A DNA stretch of 64,000 bases from contig NZ_CP079195.1 in the NCBI RefSeq assembly GCF_019263805.1, forward strand, positions 1,715,001-1,779,000. Direction: 5' to 3'. The DNA is from Polaribacter sp. NJDZ03 (GTDB lineage: Bacteria > Bacteroidota > Bacteroidia > Flavobacteriales > Flavobacteriaceae). The notes below the pieces were generated by a model that was not told the origin of the DNA, searched no databases, and worked only from the letters and a program-made list of their open reading frames with translations. Positions 8,969-17,386 of the stretch are shown piece after piece. Numbering within the stretch: position 1 is the first letter of the stretch; each line of letters starts with the position of its first letter. The position numbers and the translations under genes were made by a program.

Positions 8969-10060
8969 TTACTTTAAAGCACTTAATAAAAAAGATTTCG
9001 AAGCAACTTTTTCTTTATTTAATAACTCTTGTACCTCATTAAAATTTATTTTTTTAAATAACATCTCTTTATTATAAGGATTTTTACTTGTTATTAATCG
9101 ATCCATTAATCCTAATTTACTTAAAATAGAATTGAACCTAGCAAGCCCTCTTCTTTCATTACCTATAACAAGAAACTGTTTTTTAAATAAGATTGAAAAT
9201 ATTGTTCCGTGAAATGAGTCTGTTATTATAAATTCTGCATCTCTAAAACCTCTTAGCCAATTAGAAACAGATGGATATATATAATTATAAAAATCTAATG
9301 ATTTATTCTTTAATAATAATCCCGGATCTTTTTTATAATTTATAGATACCGCTTCTAAATTTAATGCCGCAGCAGCATCCGATATAATATCGTTATTAAC
9401 TTTAGATGCATCTAAAACATAAGTTGTCATTGTATTTACTAGTTTGGGGCTAGATTTATCAATAATAGGAAGGTAATCATCACTATTTAGTAATAAAACG
9501 GGGTCTAAAACATGTGCTGCCTTTACATCAAATGTTTCAGAACAAATTTTAACGCCACTTTCTTCTCTTACGGAGATAGCATTAAATTGTTTTAAAAGAG
9601 AACTTATTTCATTTAACGATTCTTCAGTTCCATCAACACTATCTTTTCCAAAAGAAGCAGCGTATGCCACTTTTTTAACATTTTTATCTTTAATAAAATC
9701 TAAAAAGTAATTATTTTTTACACCACCAGTATGCTCAACTCTCCAAACTTGATCACTACCAACAACAAAAGCATCAAACCCCTCATTATTAAGATCTAAC
9801 ATTCTTTCTTGTGATCTTATTTCGAAAGTTTTAGGATTAATCCATTTCTTATTAAATTTTTTAACTTTACCTATAAGAAGGTTGTGGTATATAATTTTTT
9901 GGATATAGTACTTTAGATTTTTTTGTGTTTGGTTCCACTGTCTATCTACTAAATAAGCATCAAAACCATTTTCCTTTAAAAAAGTAGTTAATGCAAAAGC
10001 TTGTAAAACGCCTCCATAGTTTCCTTTCAATGGTAATGTTAAAACTCCAATTTTTTTCAT
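8969..10060 (-). CDS. Polysaccharide pyruvyl transferase family protein (CsaB/WcaK type)
   Basis: A 363-residue protein of the family that forms ketal-pyruvate on sugars using phosphoenolpyruvate. It opens with the family signature GVLTLPLKGNYGGVLQAFAL, has GSDQVWR near residue 98, a central YAASFGKDS segment and the C-terminal ITDSFHGTIFSILF near 285, whose histidine is conserved. Pyruvylated sugars add negative charge to capsules. It is 10 bp from the ferredoxin-like gene 10071-11447, a pairing common in Bacteroidota capsule loci. The acceptor sugar is unknown. Confidence 0.88.
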   Translation of the reverse strand: MKKIGVLTLPLKGNYGGVLQAFALTTFLKENGFDAYLVDRQWNQTQKNLKYYIQKIIYHNLLIGKVKKFNKKWINPKTFEIRSQERMLDLNNEGFDAFVVGSDQVWRVEHTGGVKNNYFLDFIKDKNVKKVAYAASFGKDSVDGTEESLNEISSLLKQFNAISVREESGVKICSETFDVKAAHVLDPVLLLNSDDYLPIIDKSSPKLVNTMTTYVLDASKVNNDIISDAAAALNLEAVSINYKKDPGLLLKNKSLDFYNYIYPSVSNWLRGFRDAEFIITDSFHGTIFSILFKKQFLVIGNERRGLARFNSILSKLGLMDRLITSKNPYNKEMLFKKINFNEVQELLNKEKVASKSFLLSALK

Positions 10061-10070
10061 ATTCTATAAA

Positions 10071-11447
10071 TTATTTTTTTTTCCAAACAAAAACTCTATT
10101 AATAATGCCATCATAGTAATGATAATATTTTGTAAATTTTTTTAATTTAATTAAATCTTTTTTTATTTCGTTATCAAATGTAATAGCATTTGGAGAATTT
10201 TTCCATATTTTCAAGCTATTAGAGCGCATTTTCATTCTTAAACTTTGCACAATTTTAAATGCTATTGTAATTTTTTCATTATTAAATCTTTTTGGAATTT
10301 TTATATTTTTTTTCTTCATCCTAAAACCAAGTGCTCTTTGACGATGATTAAAACTACCTTTTTGAGATTTTAAAAAAGCTTCTAAAGATATACGATCAAT
10401 TACAAGTTCTTTTTTAATCAACCCCTCCTCTATAATCTTCTTTGCTAAAAGAGATCTAGTAACAATAACATTTGTCCCTTTACCATCTTTAAGGTAAGGA
10501 GGCATCCAAGCATCTCCTAAAGAAATATCGGCAAGTTCAGTTGTTACATCATCACAAAAATCACAAGCATTAGCCTTAAAAAGGCCGGTACCCCACATAT
10601 CACCAACAGTTTTCATCCTTATGGATTTTTCTTCTTTAGTAGAAGAACTTACACAGCCAAAGGAATAATCACCAGCTGTACTTTTATGGTTTTTAATACG
10701 AAACTGAGGCTTCTCGTAATCATTTTTGTTTACACTTGATTTCTCAGCTAGATATTCAGTAAAAAATCGGCTTTTAACTCCACCACAAATAATACCAACA
10801 ATAAATGAAATTTTTTCTTTCAACTCAACATCTTTGTACTGGGCTAATCTAATTGCTTTAACAAAACATGCAACACCTGTAATAGCGACCTTACCTTCTA
10901 GCTCTTTAATTCTTAACAGTGCTGTATCCATTGAAACAGGAAAATATTTAGTCTTAGATGCTGATAAAATATCATTTAACGAACTTGAAATAGCAAATTC
11001 GTAATGAGCATCTTTAGTATTTGATTGCTTAACAGAAATAACATGCTGCACTATATTTTGTTTAAAAAGGTTTTCAAAAATATAAGTAGCGGTACCACCT
11101 GAAGAGGAAGTTATTCTATGAGATTCTGAATACCCTGCATAAAGACCATTGTACTTACCAATTCTAGGATGAGATTCTGTTTCATCTTTTAGAAAGATAT
11201 CTGCTATTTCTGTTTCTGTTTTCACTGCTTCTTCTGGAAAAGGATTAAAAGGACAAACAGTTATACATTCCCCACTTGAATCACAATCATTTACTTTAAC
11301 AGGAACCTTAAAGCCTTCATCACTCCAAGCCATTTCAAGTGATTTTGTAGGACAAACAGGAACACACATTCCACAACCAATACACATATTTGGGTTTACA
11401 ACAAAATCTATAACTTCTGGTTGTTTATTTTCTTCTTGTTTAATCAT
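10071..11447 (-). CDS. Coenzyme F420 hydrogenase/dehydrogenase beta-subunit-like protein with two 4Fe-4S motifs
   Basis: A 458-residue protein. Residues 17-35 hold a ferredoxin cluster motif CIGCGMCVPVCP, and a second set (C-x5-C-x3-CP, CDSSGECITVCP) follows near 53-64. The middle and C-terminus match the FrhB/F420 beta family, with GVACFVKAIRLAQ, GIICGGVKSRFF and a four-cysteine-region segment ANACDFCDDVTTELADISLGD. The organism is not expected to use F420, and homologues in capsule loci sit next to pyruvyl transferases. A redox step on a sugar or cofactor is plausible but not demonstrated. The start codon overlaps the wzx stop by 1 bp. Confidence 0.82.
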   Translation of the reverse strand: MIKQEENKQPEVIDFVVNPNMCIGCGMCVPVCPTKSLEMAWSDEGFKVPVKVNDCDSSGECITVCPFNPFPEEAVKTETEIADIFLKDETESHPRIGKYNGLYAGYSESHRITSSSGGTATYIFENLFKQNIVQHVISVKQSNTKDAHYEFAISSSLNDILSASKTKYFPVSMDTALLRIKELEGKVAITGVACFVKAIRLAQYKDVELKEKISFIVGIICGGVKSRFFTEYLAEKSSVNKNDYEKPQFRIKNHKSTAGDYSFGCVSSSTKEEKSIRMKTVGDMWGTGLFKANACDFCDDVTTELADISLGDAWMPPYLKDGKGTNVIVTRSLLAKKIIEEGLIKKELVIDRISLEAFLKSQKGSFNHRQRALGFRMKKKNIKIPKRFNNEKITIAFKIVQSLRMKMRSNSLKIWKNSPNAITFDNEIKKDLIKLKKFTKYYHYYDGIINRVFVWKKK

Positions 11448-12967
11448 TAATTTCTTAGTTTTAATATTCTTTTTAATGGTTGTATTATAATGTTTTTCTC
11501 ATATTTATTCATGCTAAAAAACCAAAAGCATGGTATATACAAAAATGCAAAAAACAGTATACCTATTAAGAATTCTAATAAAGTGTTAATTGGAAATAGA
11601 GTTTTTAAATAATAAATAAGTGCACCTACAAGTATTGGTGCAATAGCCATTTTAAATATTTCTGACCAAAATTTCAAAATATTAATTTTTTGCTTTATGT
11701 GATAGTAAATATTCATAACTATAATCTGTCCTAAAAATATTGATATTGAAATGGCAATAGCAATTCCAATACCACCAAATTTCTTAGCTAGAGGAATCTG
11801 TAAAACTATACTTAAGATAGAAATCAAAAAATACATAATTGACCTAAATTTCATTTGATTACGAGCTTGAAGAATGGCAATTCCTAAATTTTGTATCAAA
11901 GGAACCGTTAACGGGATAAAAAACAAAAGAGCCATATAATAAGCTTTTTCATATCCTTTTCCTGCCCATAATATCACGAAATTTTTACCAAATAAAATAA
12001 AACCTGTCAAAATAAATGACATAACTATAAACTGTATTCTACCTGTTTTTATAAAAACTTCTGAAACAGCGGTTTCTGAATTTTTTTCTACAACCATTCC
12101 TGTTATTTTAGGAAGAAATACCCCTGTAACTGCTTGAGAAAAACTCATATATAAACCTTGAAGCTGAATTGCTACAGCAAAAACAGCTATTGCTGCAGTA
12201 CCTATAACTGCACCCAATATAAATTGACCAGAGCTCCAATATATTTTATCCATTATTACCCCTAAAAAAATATAAAATGAATAAATAGCAATTTCTTTAA
12301 AGAAAACTAATTCAATTTTTTTAAAAATAATCTTAATATGTAACTTAAATTTACAATAAATATAATTTATAAATAATGTTAAAACATTAAAAACAGAAAC
12401 AACAACAACCATTCCAATTGCACGGTATCCCATTTCCAGAATAAGAACCATAATCAATGTATTTAAAACTATTCGTAAAATTTGAATACTTTTTTGAAAA
12501 ACGAATTTTTCATATGCAGTAATAATAGAACCAAATATACTAAATGGAAAAGAAATTGCAAGATTAAACACCATTATCAGTACCATAATACCTGCTTTAG
12601 TCAATTCTACTTCCGTCATTGTGTTCCCAAACAGATAACTGACATTAAAATAGAAGAAAAGACCTATTAAAAGTGCTACAACACCTATTCCTGAATACAT
12701 CAAAAGAAACATTCCAAACATAGAATACTGTTCTTCTAATTTTCCTTCAGCCCTATACTTAGCCGTATACCTTACTATAGCGTTACCAAAACCTAAATCT
12801 AAAATTGTAAGATATCCTATAACTGAAATAACAAGTGAATAAAGTCCATATTCATTCTTACCTAGCATACGTAACATATATGGAGTATAACTTAAACCTA
12901 CAATTGTATTTAATCCTATTACAACATAAGATAATAATATTCCTTTTTTTAACTGACTTTTACTCAT
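11447..12967 (-). CDS. Wzx-type oligosaccharide flippase (MATE/MOP superfamily)
   Basis: A 506-residue protein with about twelve to fourteen hydrophobic helices along its whole length. The N-terminus KGILLSYVVIGLNTIVGLSYTP with YTPYMLRMLGKNEYGLYSL is the usual start of polysaccharide biosynthesis flippases, and RYTAKYRAEG follows near residue 65. Wzx moves the undecaprenyl-linked repeat unit across the inner membrane for polymerisation. It lies between gmd (100 bp away) and the F420-beta-like gene (1-bp overlap). Length and topology are normal for the family. Confidence 0.9.
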   Translation of the reverse strand: MSKSQLKKGILLSYVVIGLNTIVGLSYTPYMLRMLGKNEYGLYSLVISVIGYLTILDLGFGNAIVRYTAKYRAEGKLEEQYSMFGMFLLMYSGIGVVALLIGLFFYFNVSYLFGNTMTEVELTKAGIMVLIMVFNLAISFPFSIFGSIITAYEKFVFQKSIQILRIVLNTLIMVLILEMGYRAIGMVVVVSVFNVLTLFINYIYCKFKLHIKIIFKKIELVFFKEIAIYSFYIFLGVIMDKIYWSSGQFILGAVIGTAAIAVFAVAIQLQGLYMSFSQAVTGVFLPKITGMVVEKNSETAVSEVFIKTGRIQFIVMSFILTGFILFGKNFVILWAGKGYEKAYYMALLFFIPLTVPLIQNLGIAILQARNQMKFRSIMYFLISILSIVLQIPLAKKFGGIGIAIAISISIFLGQIIVMNIYYHIKQKINILKFWSEIFKMAIAPILVGALIYYLKTLFPINTLLEFLIGILFFAFLYIPCFWFFSMNKYEKNIIIQPLKRILKLRN

Positions 12968-13004
12968 TTATTAATTATCTACAATTATAGCGTTTGTTAG
13001 AAAA

Positions 13005-13044
13005 TATGAATTACTTATTTTATGAAAGAAACAAGTAATTCATA
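13005..13044. repeat. 12-bp perfect inverted repeat between wzx and gmd
   Basis: TATGAATTACTT at 13005-13016 is repeated as its exact reverse complement at 13033-13044 with a 16-nt loop. It lies in the 100-bp gap downstream of gmd and upstream of wzx. On the minus strand only a short TTTT follows the stem, so it may be a weak terminator, a processing hairpin or a protein site. Confidence 0.5.
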
Positions 13045-13067
13045 CAACTATTAAATATTGATATTTT

Positions 13068-14195
13068 TTACTCAGCTTGTTTTAAAATTTCATGACCTGC
13101 TTTTAGCAAAACAACATCTTTTTTCATAATTGCAACATCACCTTGCATCATGTCTTTTACCAAAGACGCTAAATCATGCTCTGGAACCCAACCTAATTTA
13201 TTCTTCGCTTTAGAAGGATCTCCAATTAACAAATCTACTTCTGTTGGACGGAAATAAGAAGGATCTACAGATAAGACTTCTTTGCCAATTTCTATTTGAA
13301 AATCTTCATGATTACATGCTGTAACATATGCTTTTTCTTCAACTCCTTCGCCTTTAAATTCTACCTCGATACCAACTTCCTTAAAAGCTAAACGTACAAA
13401 ATCTCTTACTGTTGTAGTTACTCCTGTAGCAATTACCCAGTCTTCTGGTTTATCTGCTTGTAAAATCATCCACATCATGCGAACATAATCTTTTGCATGT
13501 CCCCAATCACGTTTTGCTTCTAAGTTTCCTAAAAAAACTTTTTCTTGTAAACCTAATGCTATTTTAGCTACTGCACGGGTAATTTTTCTTGTTACAAAAG
13601 TCTCCCCTCTTCGTGGTGACTCATGATTAAATAAAATACCGTTACAAGCAAACATGTCATACGCTTCACGATAGTTTTTAGTTATCCAAAAACCATATAT
13701 TTTTGCAACTCCATAAGGAGAACGTGGATAAAATGGAGAAAGTTCATCATAAAAACCTCTTTCATTTTTATTCTCTGGCATACCTCCATATAATTCTGAA
13801 GTAGAAGCTTGATAAATTCTTGTTTTCTTTTCTAAACCTAAAATTCTTACTGCTTCTAAAATACGTAAAGTACCTAATCCATCTACGTTACCAACATATT
13901 CTGGAGTATCAAAAGAAACAGCAACATGAGACATTGCCCCTAGATTGTATATTTCATCTGGTTGACATTCTTGGATGATACGCGTTAAATTCATCGCATC
14001 GGTTAAATCACCATAGTGTAATTTTAATCTTTGATCAGGATCGTGTGGATCTTGGTATAAATGATCTATTCTATCTGTGTTAAATAGCGATGATCTTCTT
14101 TTAATACCATGTACTTCATATCCTTTTTCTAATAATAACTCTGCTAAATATGAGCCATCTTGTCCAGTAATCCCTGTAATTAATGCTACTTTCAT
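13068..14195 (-). CDS. gmd: GDP-mannose 4,6-dehydratase
   Basis: A 375-residue extended SDR enzyme that makes GDP-4-keto-6-deoxy-mannose, the first step to GDP-L-fucose. It shows the NADP loop [18 protein letters not shown] (residues 7-24), [14 protein letters not shown], a catalytic YGVAK near residue 158 and [16 protein letters not shown] near 190, all standard for Gmd. Length is normal. Its partner fcl lies on the same strand at 14944-15894, but the two are split by a four-helix-bundle gene and two heptad repeat arrays. The ATG is only 3 bp from the array, so the translation start region of this mRNA is made of repeat. Confidence 0.97.
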   Translation of the reverse strand: MKVALITGITGQDGSYLAELLLEKGYEVHGIKRRSSLFNTDRIDHLYQDPHDPDQRLKLHYGDLTDAMNLTRIIQECQPDEIYNLGAMSHVAVSFDTPEYVGNVDGLGTLRILEAVRILGLEKKTRIYQASTSELYGGMPENKNERGFYDELSPFYPRSPYGVAKIYGFWITKNYREAYDMFACNGILFNHESPRRGETFVTRKITRAVAKIALGLQEKVFLGNLEAKRDWGHAKDYVRMMWMILQADKPEDWVIATGVTTTVRDFVRLAFKEVGIEVEFKGEGVEEKAYVTACNHEDFQIEIGKEVLSVDPSYFRPTEVDLLIGDPSKAKNKLGWVPEHDLASLVKDMMQGDVAIMKKDVVLLKAGHEILKQAE

Positions 14196-14198
14196 GTT

Positions 14199-14361
14199 CG
14201 TTTTTCGTTATTCGTGGTTCGTGGTTCGTTTTTCGTGGTTCGTGGTTCGTGGTTCGTTGTTCGTGGTTCGTGTTTCGTTGTTCGTTACTCGATGGACGAT
14301 AAACGGTAAACGATGGACGATTTTCGTTGGACGATAAACAGTGGACGAAAATCGAAGAACG
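14199..14361. repeat. Heptad CG array 1 (24 units of CG-N5)
   Basis: A CG dinucleotide stands at 14199 and then every 7 bp up to 14360: 24 positions, of which 23 are CG and one (14339) is CA. The left part is made mostly of CGTGGTT, CGTTGTT and CGTTATT units; the right part uses the opposite-strand vocabulary (CGATGGA, CGATAAA, CGGTAAA). The array fills the whole gap between gmd and the four-helix-bundle gene and can be read through without stops in some frames on both strands. Those open frames are a by-product of the repeat, not genes. Confidence 0.9.
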
Positions 14362-14366
14362 ATTTT

Positions 14367-14711
14367 TCACTTTAGTGATTTTATTAATTTATACAGCATC
14401 ATCTTAATTCTTGTACAAAGATCTAATAATTTAGTATACTCATCATTAGAAATATACCCTAAATCTTTTGCCAAAAACAATTGATAATTAGCTTCTTCTA
14501 AAGAGCCTTTTGCAATATATAAAAATTGGATAAACTCCTTTTTATACTGCCTCCCTTGCCCTTCTATTATATTTGTTGGAACACTACTAGAACTTCTTCT
14601 TACTTGATTGGTTAACCCAAATTTTTCTGAGGAAGGAAAGTTTTTTGAAACTTGGTATACATCAAGCGTTAATTGATGCGCTAGTTTCCAAACTTCTAGT
14701 TTACATTCCAT
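14367..14711 (-). CDS. Four-helix-bundle protein (S23/23S rRNA intervening-sequence protein family)
   Basis: A 114-residue protein with the family hallmarks: KLEVWKLAHQLTLDVYQVSKNFP at the start, FGLTNQVRRSSSSVPTNIIEG near residues 31-51, and a C-terminal helix with KGSLEEANYQL and LDLCTRIKMMLYKLIKSLK. The family (PF05635/TIGR02436 type) folds as a pentamer-forming four-helix bundle and includes proteins encoded in rRNA intervening sequences; Avd of diversity-generating retroelements has the same fold. No reverse transcriptase is present here. The gene is inserted between gmd and fcl and is flanked at 5 bp and 9 bp by heptad-CG arrays. Its role is unknown. Confidence 0.9.
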   Translation of the reverse strand: MECKLEVWKLAHQLTLDVYQVSKNFPSSEKFGLTNQVRRSSSSVPTNIIEGQGRQYKKEFIQFLYIAKGSLEEANYQLFLAKDLGYISNDEYTKLLDLCTRIKMMLYKLIKSLK

Positions 14712-14720
14712 TTTTTTGTT

Positions 14721-14939
14721 CGTTATTCGGTTTTCGTTATTCGTGTTTCGTTATTCGTGTTTCGTTACTCGTTGTTCGTTGTTCGTTACTCGTTGTTCGT
14801 TGTTCGTTACTCGATGGACGGTAAACGATAAACGATGGACGATAAACGATGGACGATTTTCGTTGTTCGTTACTCGATGGACGGTAAACGGTAAACGATG
14901 GACGATTTTCGTTACTCGTTGGACGATAAACGCCAAACG
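14721..14939. repeat. Heptad CG array 2 (32 units of CG-N5, no slip)
   Basis: CG occurs at 14721 and then at every seventh base to 14938, 32 times without a single loss or shift. The units are CGTTATT, CGTGTTT, CGTTACT, CGTTGTT in one orientation and CGATGGA, CGGTAAA, CGATAAA in the other, in alternating blocks, so long hairpins could form. The array fills the gap between the four-helix-bundle start and the fcl stop. Confidence 0.93.
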
Positions 14940-14943
14940 ATCT

Positions 14944-15894
14944 TTAAAGCTTAACTTCTTTAAAATTTTCTATATTTTCTATAAACCATTTGTAGGTTTT
15001 TTCAATTCCTTGTTTTAAATCAATTTGATGTTTCCAACCTAAGTTGTGCATTTTAGAAATGTCCATTAGTTTTCTTGGCGTTCCGTCTGGTTTAGAACTA
15101 TCCCAAACTAATTTTCCCTCATGCCCAACAACTTGTTGAATTGTTTCTGCCAATTCTTTAATCGTTAAGTCTTCACCTGTACCTATATTGTAAAGGTATT
15201 CTGGTAATTCATTTTCTAAAGCATACACAACAGCTTCTGCCATATCATCTACAAACAGAAATTCACGCATTGGCGTTCCGCTTCCCCATAAAGTAACATC
15301 TGAATTATTATTCATTTTTGCCTCGTGAAATTTACGAATCATGGCAGGTAATACATGAGAAGACTTTAAATCGAAATTATCATGCGTACCATATAAGTTT
15401 GTTGGCATTAAGCTTACATAATCCTTTTGAAATTGCTTTCTAATTGCCTGACATGCTTTTACGCCTGTTATTTTTGCAATAGCATACCATTCATTTGTTG
15501 GCTCTAAAGAATCTGTTAATAAATACTCCTCTTTTAAAGGTTGTGGAGCTAACTTTGGATAAATACAAGAACTACCTAGAAAAATAAATTTCTCGATCCC
15601 TGCTTTTAATGCAGTATCAATTAAATTATTTTGAATCTGCATGTTTTCCATCAAAAACTGATATGGAAAATCGTTATTTGCTAAAATACCACCAACTTTT
15701 GCAGCAGCATCGATAACTACTTCTGGTTTCTCCTTTTCATAAAAATTAAGAACTGCTTCTTGATTTTTTAAGTCTAACTCTTTACTCGTTTTACCAATTA
15801 AGTTAGTGTATCCTTTTTTCTCTAAAGTTCTCCATACTGCAGACCCAACCATACCTCTATGACCTGCAATATAAATTTTAGTATCCTTTTTCAT
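14944..15894 (-). CDS. fcl: GDP-L-fucose synthase (GDP-4-keto-6-deoxymannose epimerase/reductase)
   Basis: A 316-residue SDR enzyme (WcaG) that epimerises and reduces the product of Gmd to GDP-L-fucose. The NADP loop IAGHRGMVGSAVWR is at residues 9-22, SSCIYPK near 108, the catalytic YAIAK near 137 and NLYGTHDNFD near 166. All are diagnostic for Fcl and the length is normal. It precedes gmd in transcription order with the four-helix-bundle gene in between. A third short heptad array lies upstream, between it and ugd. Confidence 0.96.
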   Translation of the reverse strand: MKKDTKIYIAGHRGMVGSAVWRTLEKKGYTNLIGKTSKELDLKNQEAVLNFYEKEKPEVVIDAAAKVGGILANNDFPYQFLMENMQIQNNLIDTALKAGIEKFIFLGSSCIYPKLAPQPLKEEYLLTDSLEPTNEWYAIAKITGVKACQAIRKQFQKDYVSLMPTNLYGTHDNFDLKSSHVLPAMIRKFHEAKMNNNSDVTLWGSGTPMREFLFVDDMAEAVVYALENELPEYLYNIGTGEDLTIKELAETIQQVVGHEGKLVWDSSKPDGTPRKLMDISKMHNLGWKHQIDLKQGIEKTYKWFIENIENFKEVKL

Positions 15895-15917
15895 CTTTTT
15901 TTTCTTATCTGATGTCT

Positions 15918-15983
15918 CGTTGTTCGATGTTCGTTTTTCGTTTTTCGTTTAAGCGGTAAACGAATATCGAACATCGGAAATCG
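15918..15983. repeat. Heptad CG array 3 (10 units, palindromic)
   Basis: CG stands at 15918, 15925, 15932, 15939, 15946, then after one extra base at 15954, 15961, 15968, 15975 and 15982. The single slip falls at the centre. CGATGTTCG on the left has its exact reverse complement CGAACATCG on the right, so this short array is a hairpin. It lies between fcl and ugd and ends 3 bp from the ugd stop. Confidence 0.85.
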
Positions 15984-15986
15984 GTT

Positions 15987-17309
15987 TTATTTCCCTATTT
16001 GAAAATACTCAAATCCTTTTTCTTCTAAATTGAAAGCATTGTACTGATTTCTTCCATCAAAAATAATAGGATTCTTTAATTGTTGCTTAATTTCTACAAA
16101 ATCTGGAGATCTAAATTCTTTCCATTCTGTTAACAAAATTAATGCATCTGCGTCTTGTAAAACTTCGTATTTAGAAGTACAGTACGTTATGTTTTTAGCA
16201 TCTTTTAAATAGAATTCTTTTGCTTCCTCTATTGCTTTAGGGTCATAAGCTTTCACTTTTGCGCCTCTTTTTTCTAATTCTTTTACAATATAAATTGCTG
16301 GTGCTTCTCTCATGTCATCTGTACCTGGTTTAAAGGCTAAACCCCATAAACCAAAAGTCATTCCTGATAAATCTTCTCCAAAACGTTTTACAATTTTATG
16401 TGCAATTACTAATTTCTGAGCATCATTTACATTTTCTACAGACTCGATTAAGTTTGCTTTATAACCGTTTTCTTCTGCAATTTTCTTTAAAGCTTTTACA
16501 TCTTTAGGAAAACAAGAACCTCCATAACCTGCACCTGGATAAATAAAACTATACCCAATACGCTTGTCTGAACCAATACCGATACGCACCATATTTGCAT
16601 CTGCGCCTACTCTTTCACAAATATTTGCAATCTCATTCATAAATGAAATCTTTGTTGCTAACATTGTATTTGCAGCATATTTTGTCATTTCTGCAGAACG
16701 AATATCCATCGTTATAAAACGATCATGGGTTCTAAAGAAAGGAGAATATAATTGCTTCATTAAATCAAAAGCATAGTCAGAATCTGCACCGATAACAACT
16801 CTATCAGGCTTCATAAAATCGTCTATAGCTGCTCCTTCTTTTAAAAACTCTGGATTAGAGACAACGCTAAACTCTAAATCAGATCCTCTTTTATCTAATT
16901 CTGTCTGAATAGTCGCTTTTACTTTGTCTGCTGTACCAATTGGCACAGTAGATTTATCTACTACAATCAATCTTTTATTCATAGTTTCTCCGATAGACTT
17001 TGCTACGGCTAAAACATATTGTAAATCAGCAGAGCCATCATCACCCATTGGGGTACCAACTGCAATAAAAACAATTTCGGCATCACTAATAGCTTCTCCT
17101 AGGTTCGTTGTAAAAAATAAATTTTTATTTTTTACATTTTTTAAAACCATTTGTTCTAAACCAGGTTCAAAAATAGGAATGATTCCTTCCTCTAATTTTT
17201 GAATTTTCTTCTGATCTATATCTACACAAGTAACCTTGTTCCCCATTTCTGCGAAACAAGTACCAGATACTAAACCTACATAACCAGAACCAACTACAGC
17301 AATATTCAT
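15987..17309 (-). CDS. ugd: UDP-glucose 6-dehydrogenase
   Basis: A 440-residue NAD-dependent enzyme that oxidises UDP-glucose to UDP-glucuronate. It has the Rossmann loop VVGSGYVGLVSGTCFAEMG (residues 5-23), VGTPMGDDGSADL near 88, the FLKEGAAIDDFMKPDRVVIG block near 155-175 and the catalytic cysteine in GAGYGGSCFPKDV near 265. The SGTCFAEMGN start separates true Ugd from the WecC and TviB types also encoded here. A Rho-independent terminator lies upstream, so it may begin a new transcript. Confidence 0.94.
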   Translation of the reverse strand: MNIAVVGSGYVGLVSGTCFAEMGNKVTCVDIDQKKIQKLEEGIIPIFEPGLEQMVLKNVKNKNLFFTTNLGEAISDAEIVFIAVGTPMGDDGSADLQYVLAVAKSIGETMNKRLIVVDKSTVPIGTADKVKATIQTELDKRGSDLEFSVVSNPEFLKEGAAIDDFMKPDRVVIGADSDYAFDLMKQLYSPFFRTHDRFITMDIRSAEMTKYAANTMLATKISFMNEIANICERVGADANMVRIGIGSDKRIGYSFIYPGAGYGGSCFPKDVKALKKIAEENGYKANLIESVENVNDAQKLVIAHKIVKRFGEDLSGMTFGLWGLAFKPGTDDMREAPAIYIVKELEKRGAKVKAYDPKAIEEAKEFYLKDAKNITYCTSKYEVLQDADALILLTEWKEFRSPDFVEIKQQLKNPIIFDGRNQYNAFNLEEKGFEYFQIGK

Positions 17310-17357
17310 AATCCTTTTTATTTTTTAATATTCAATTTTATTTAAGATATTATCATA

Positions 17358-17386
17358 AAAAAACACTTAAAAATAAGTGTTTTTTC
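17358..17386 (-). terminator. Intrinsic terminator after the first TagD-like gene
   Basis: AAAACACTTA and TAAGTGTTTT form a stem around a short AAAA loop, with T-runs on both strands. It starts exactly at the stop codon of 17386-17808 and lies upstream of ugd. This splits the polysaccharide region into at least two transcription units. Confidence 0.75.

Noticed and set aside
14077..14370. Open frames of 84-86 codons on both strands across heptad array 1
   Set aside because: They are products of the 7-bp repeat, which lacks stops in some frames. The peptides are simple repeats (NHEQRTT, TNHEPRK) and overlap gmd.
14367..14711. Diversity-generating retroelement, because Avd shares the four-helix-bundle fold
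   Set aside because: There is no reverse transcriptase, no template/variable repeat pair and no adenine-directed variation pattern nearby.
14716..15018. Open frames of 61 and 100 codons across heptad array 2
   Set aside because: Repeat translation again (FVTRCSL, HRVTNNE units); one runs into fcl on the opposite strand. No independent start signal.
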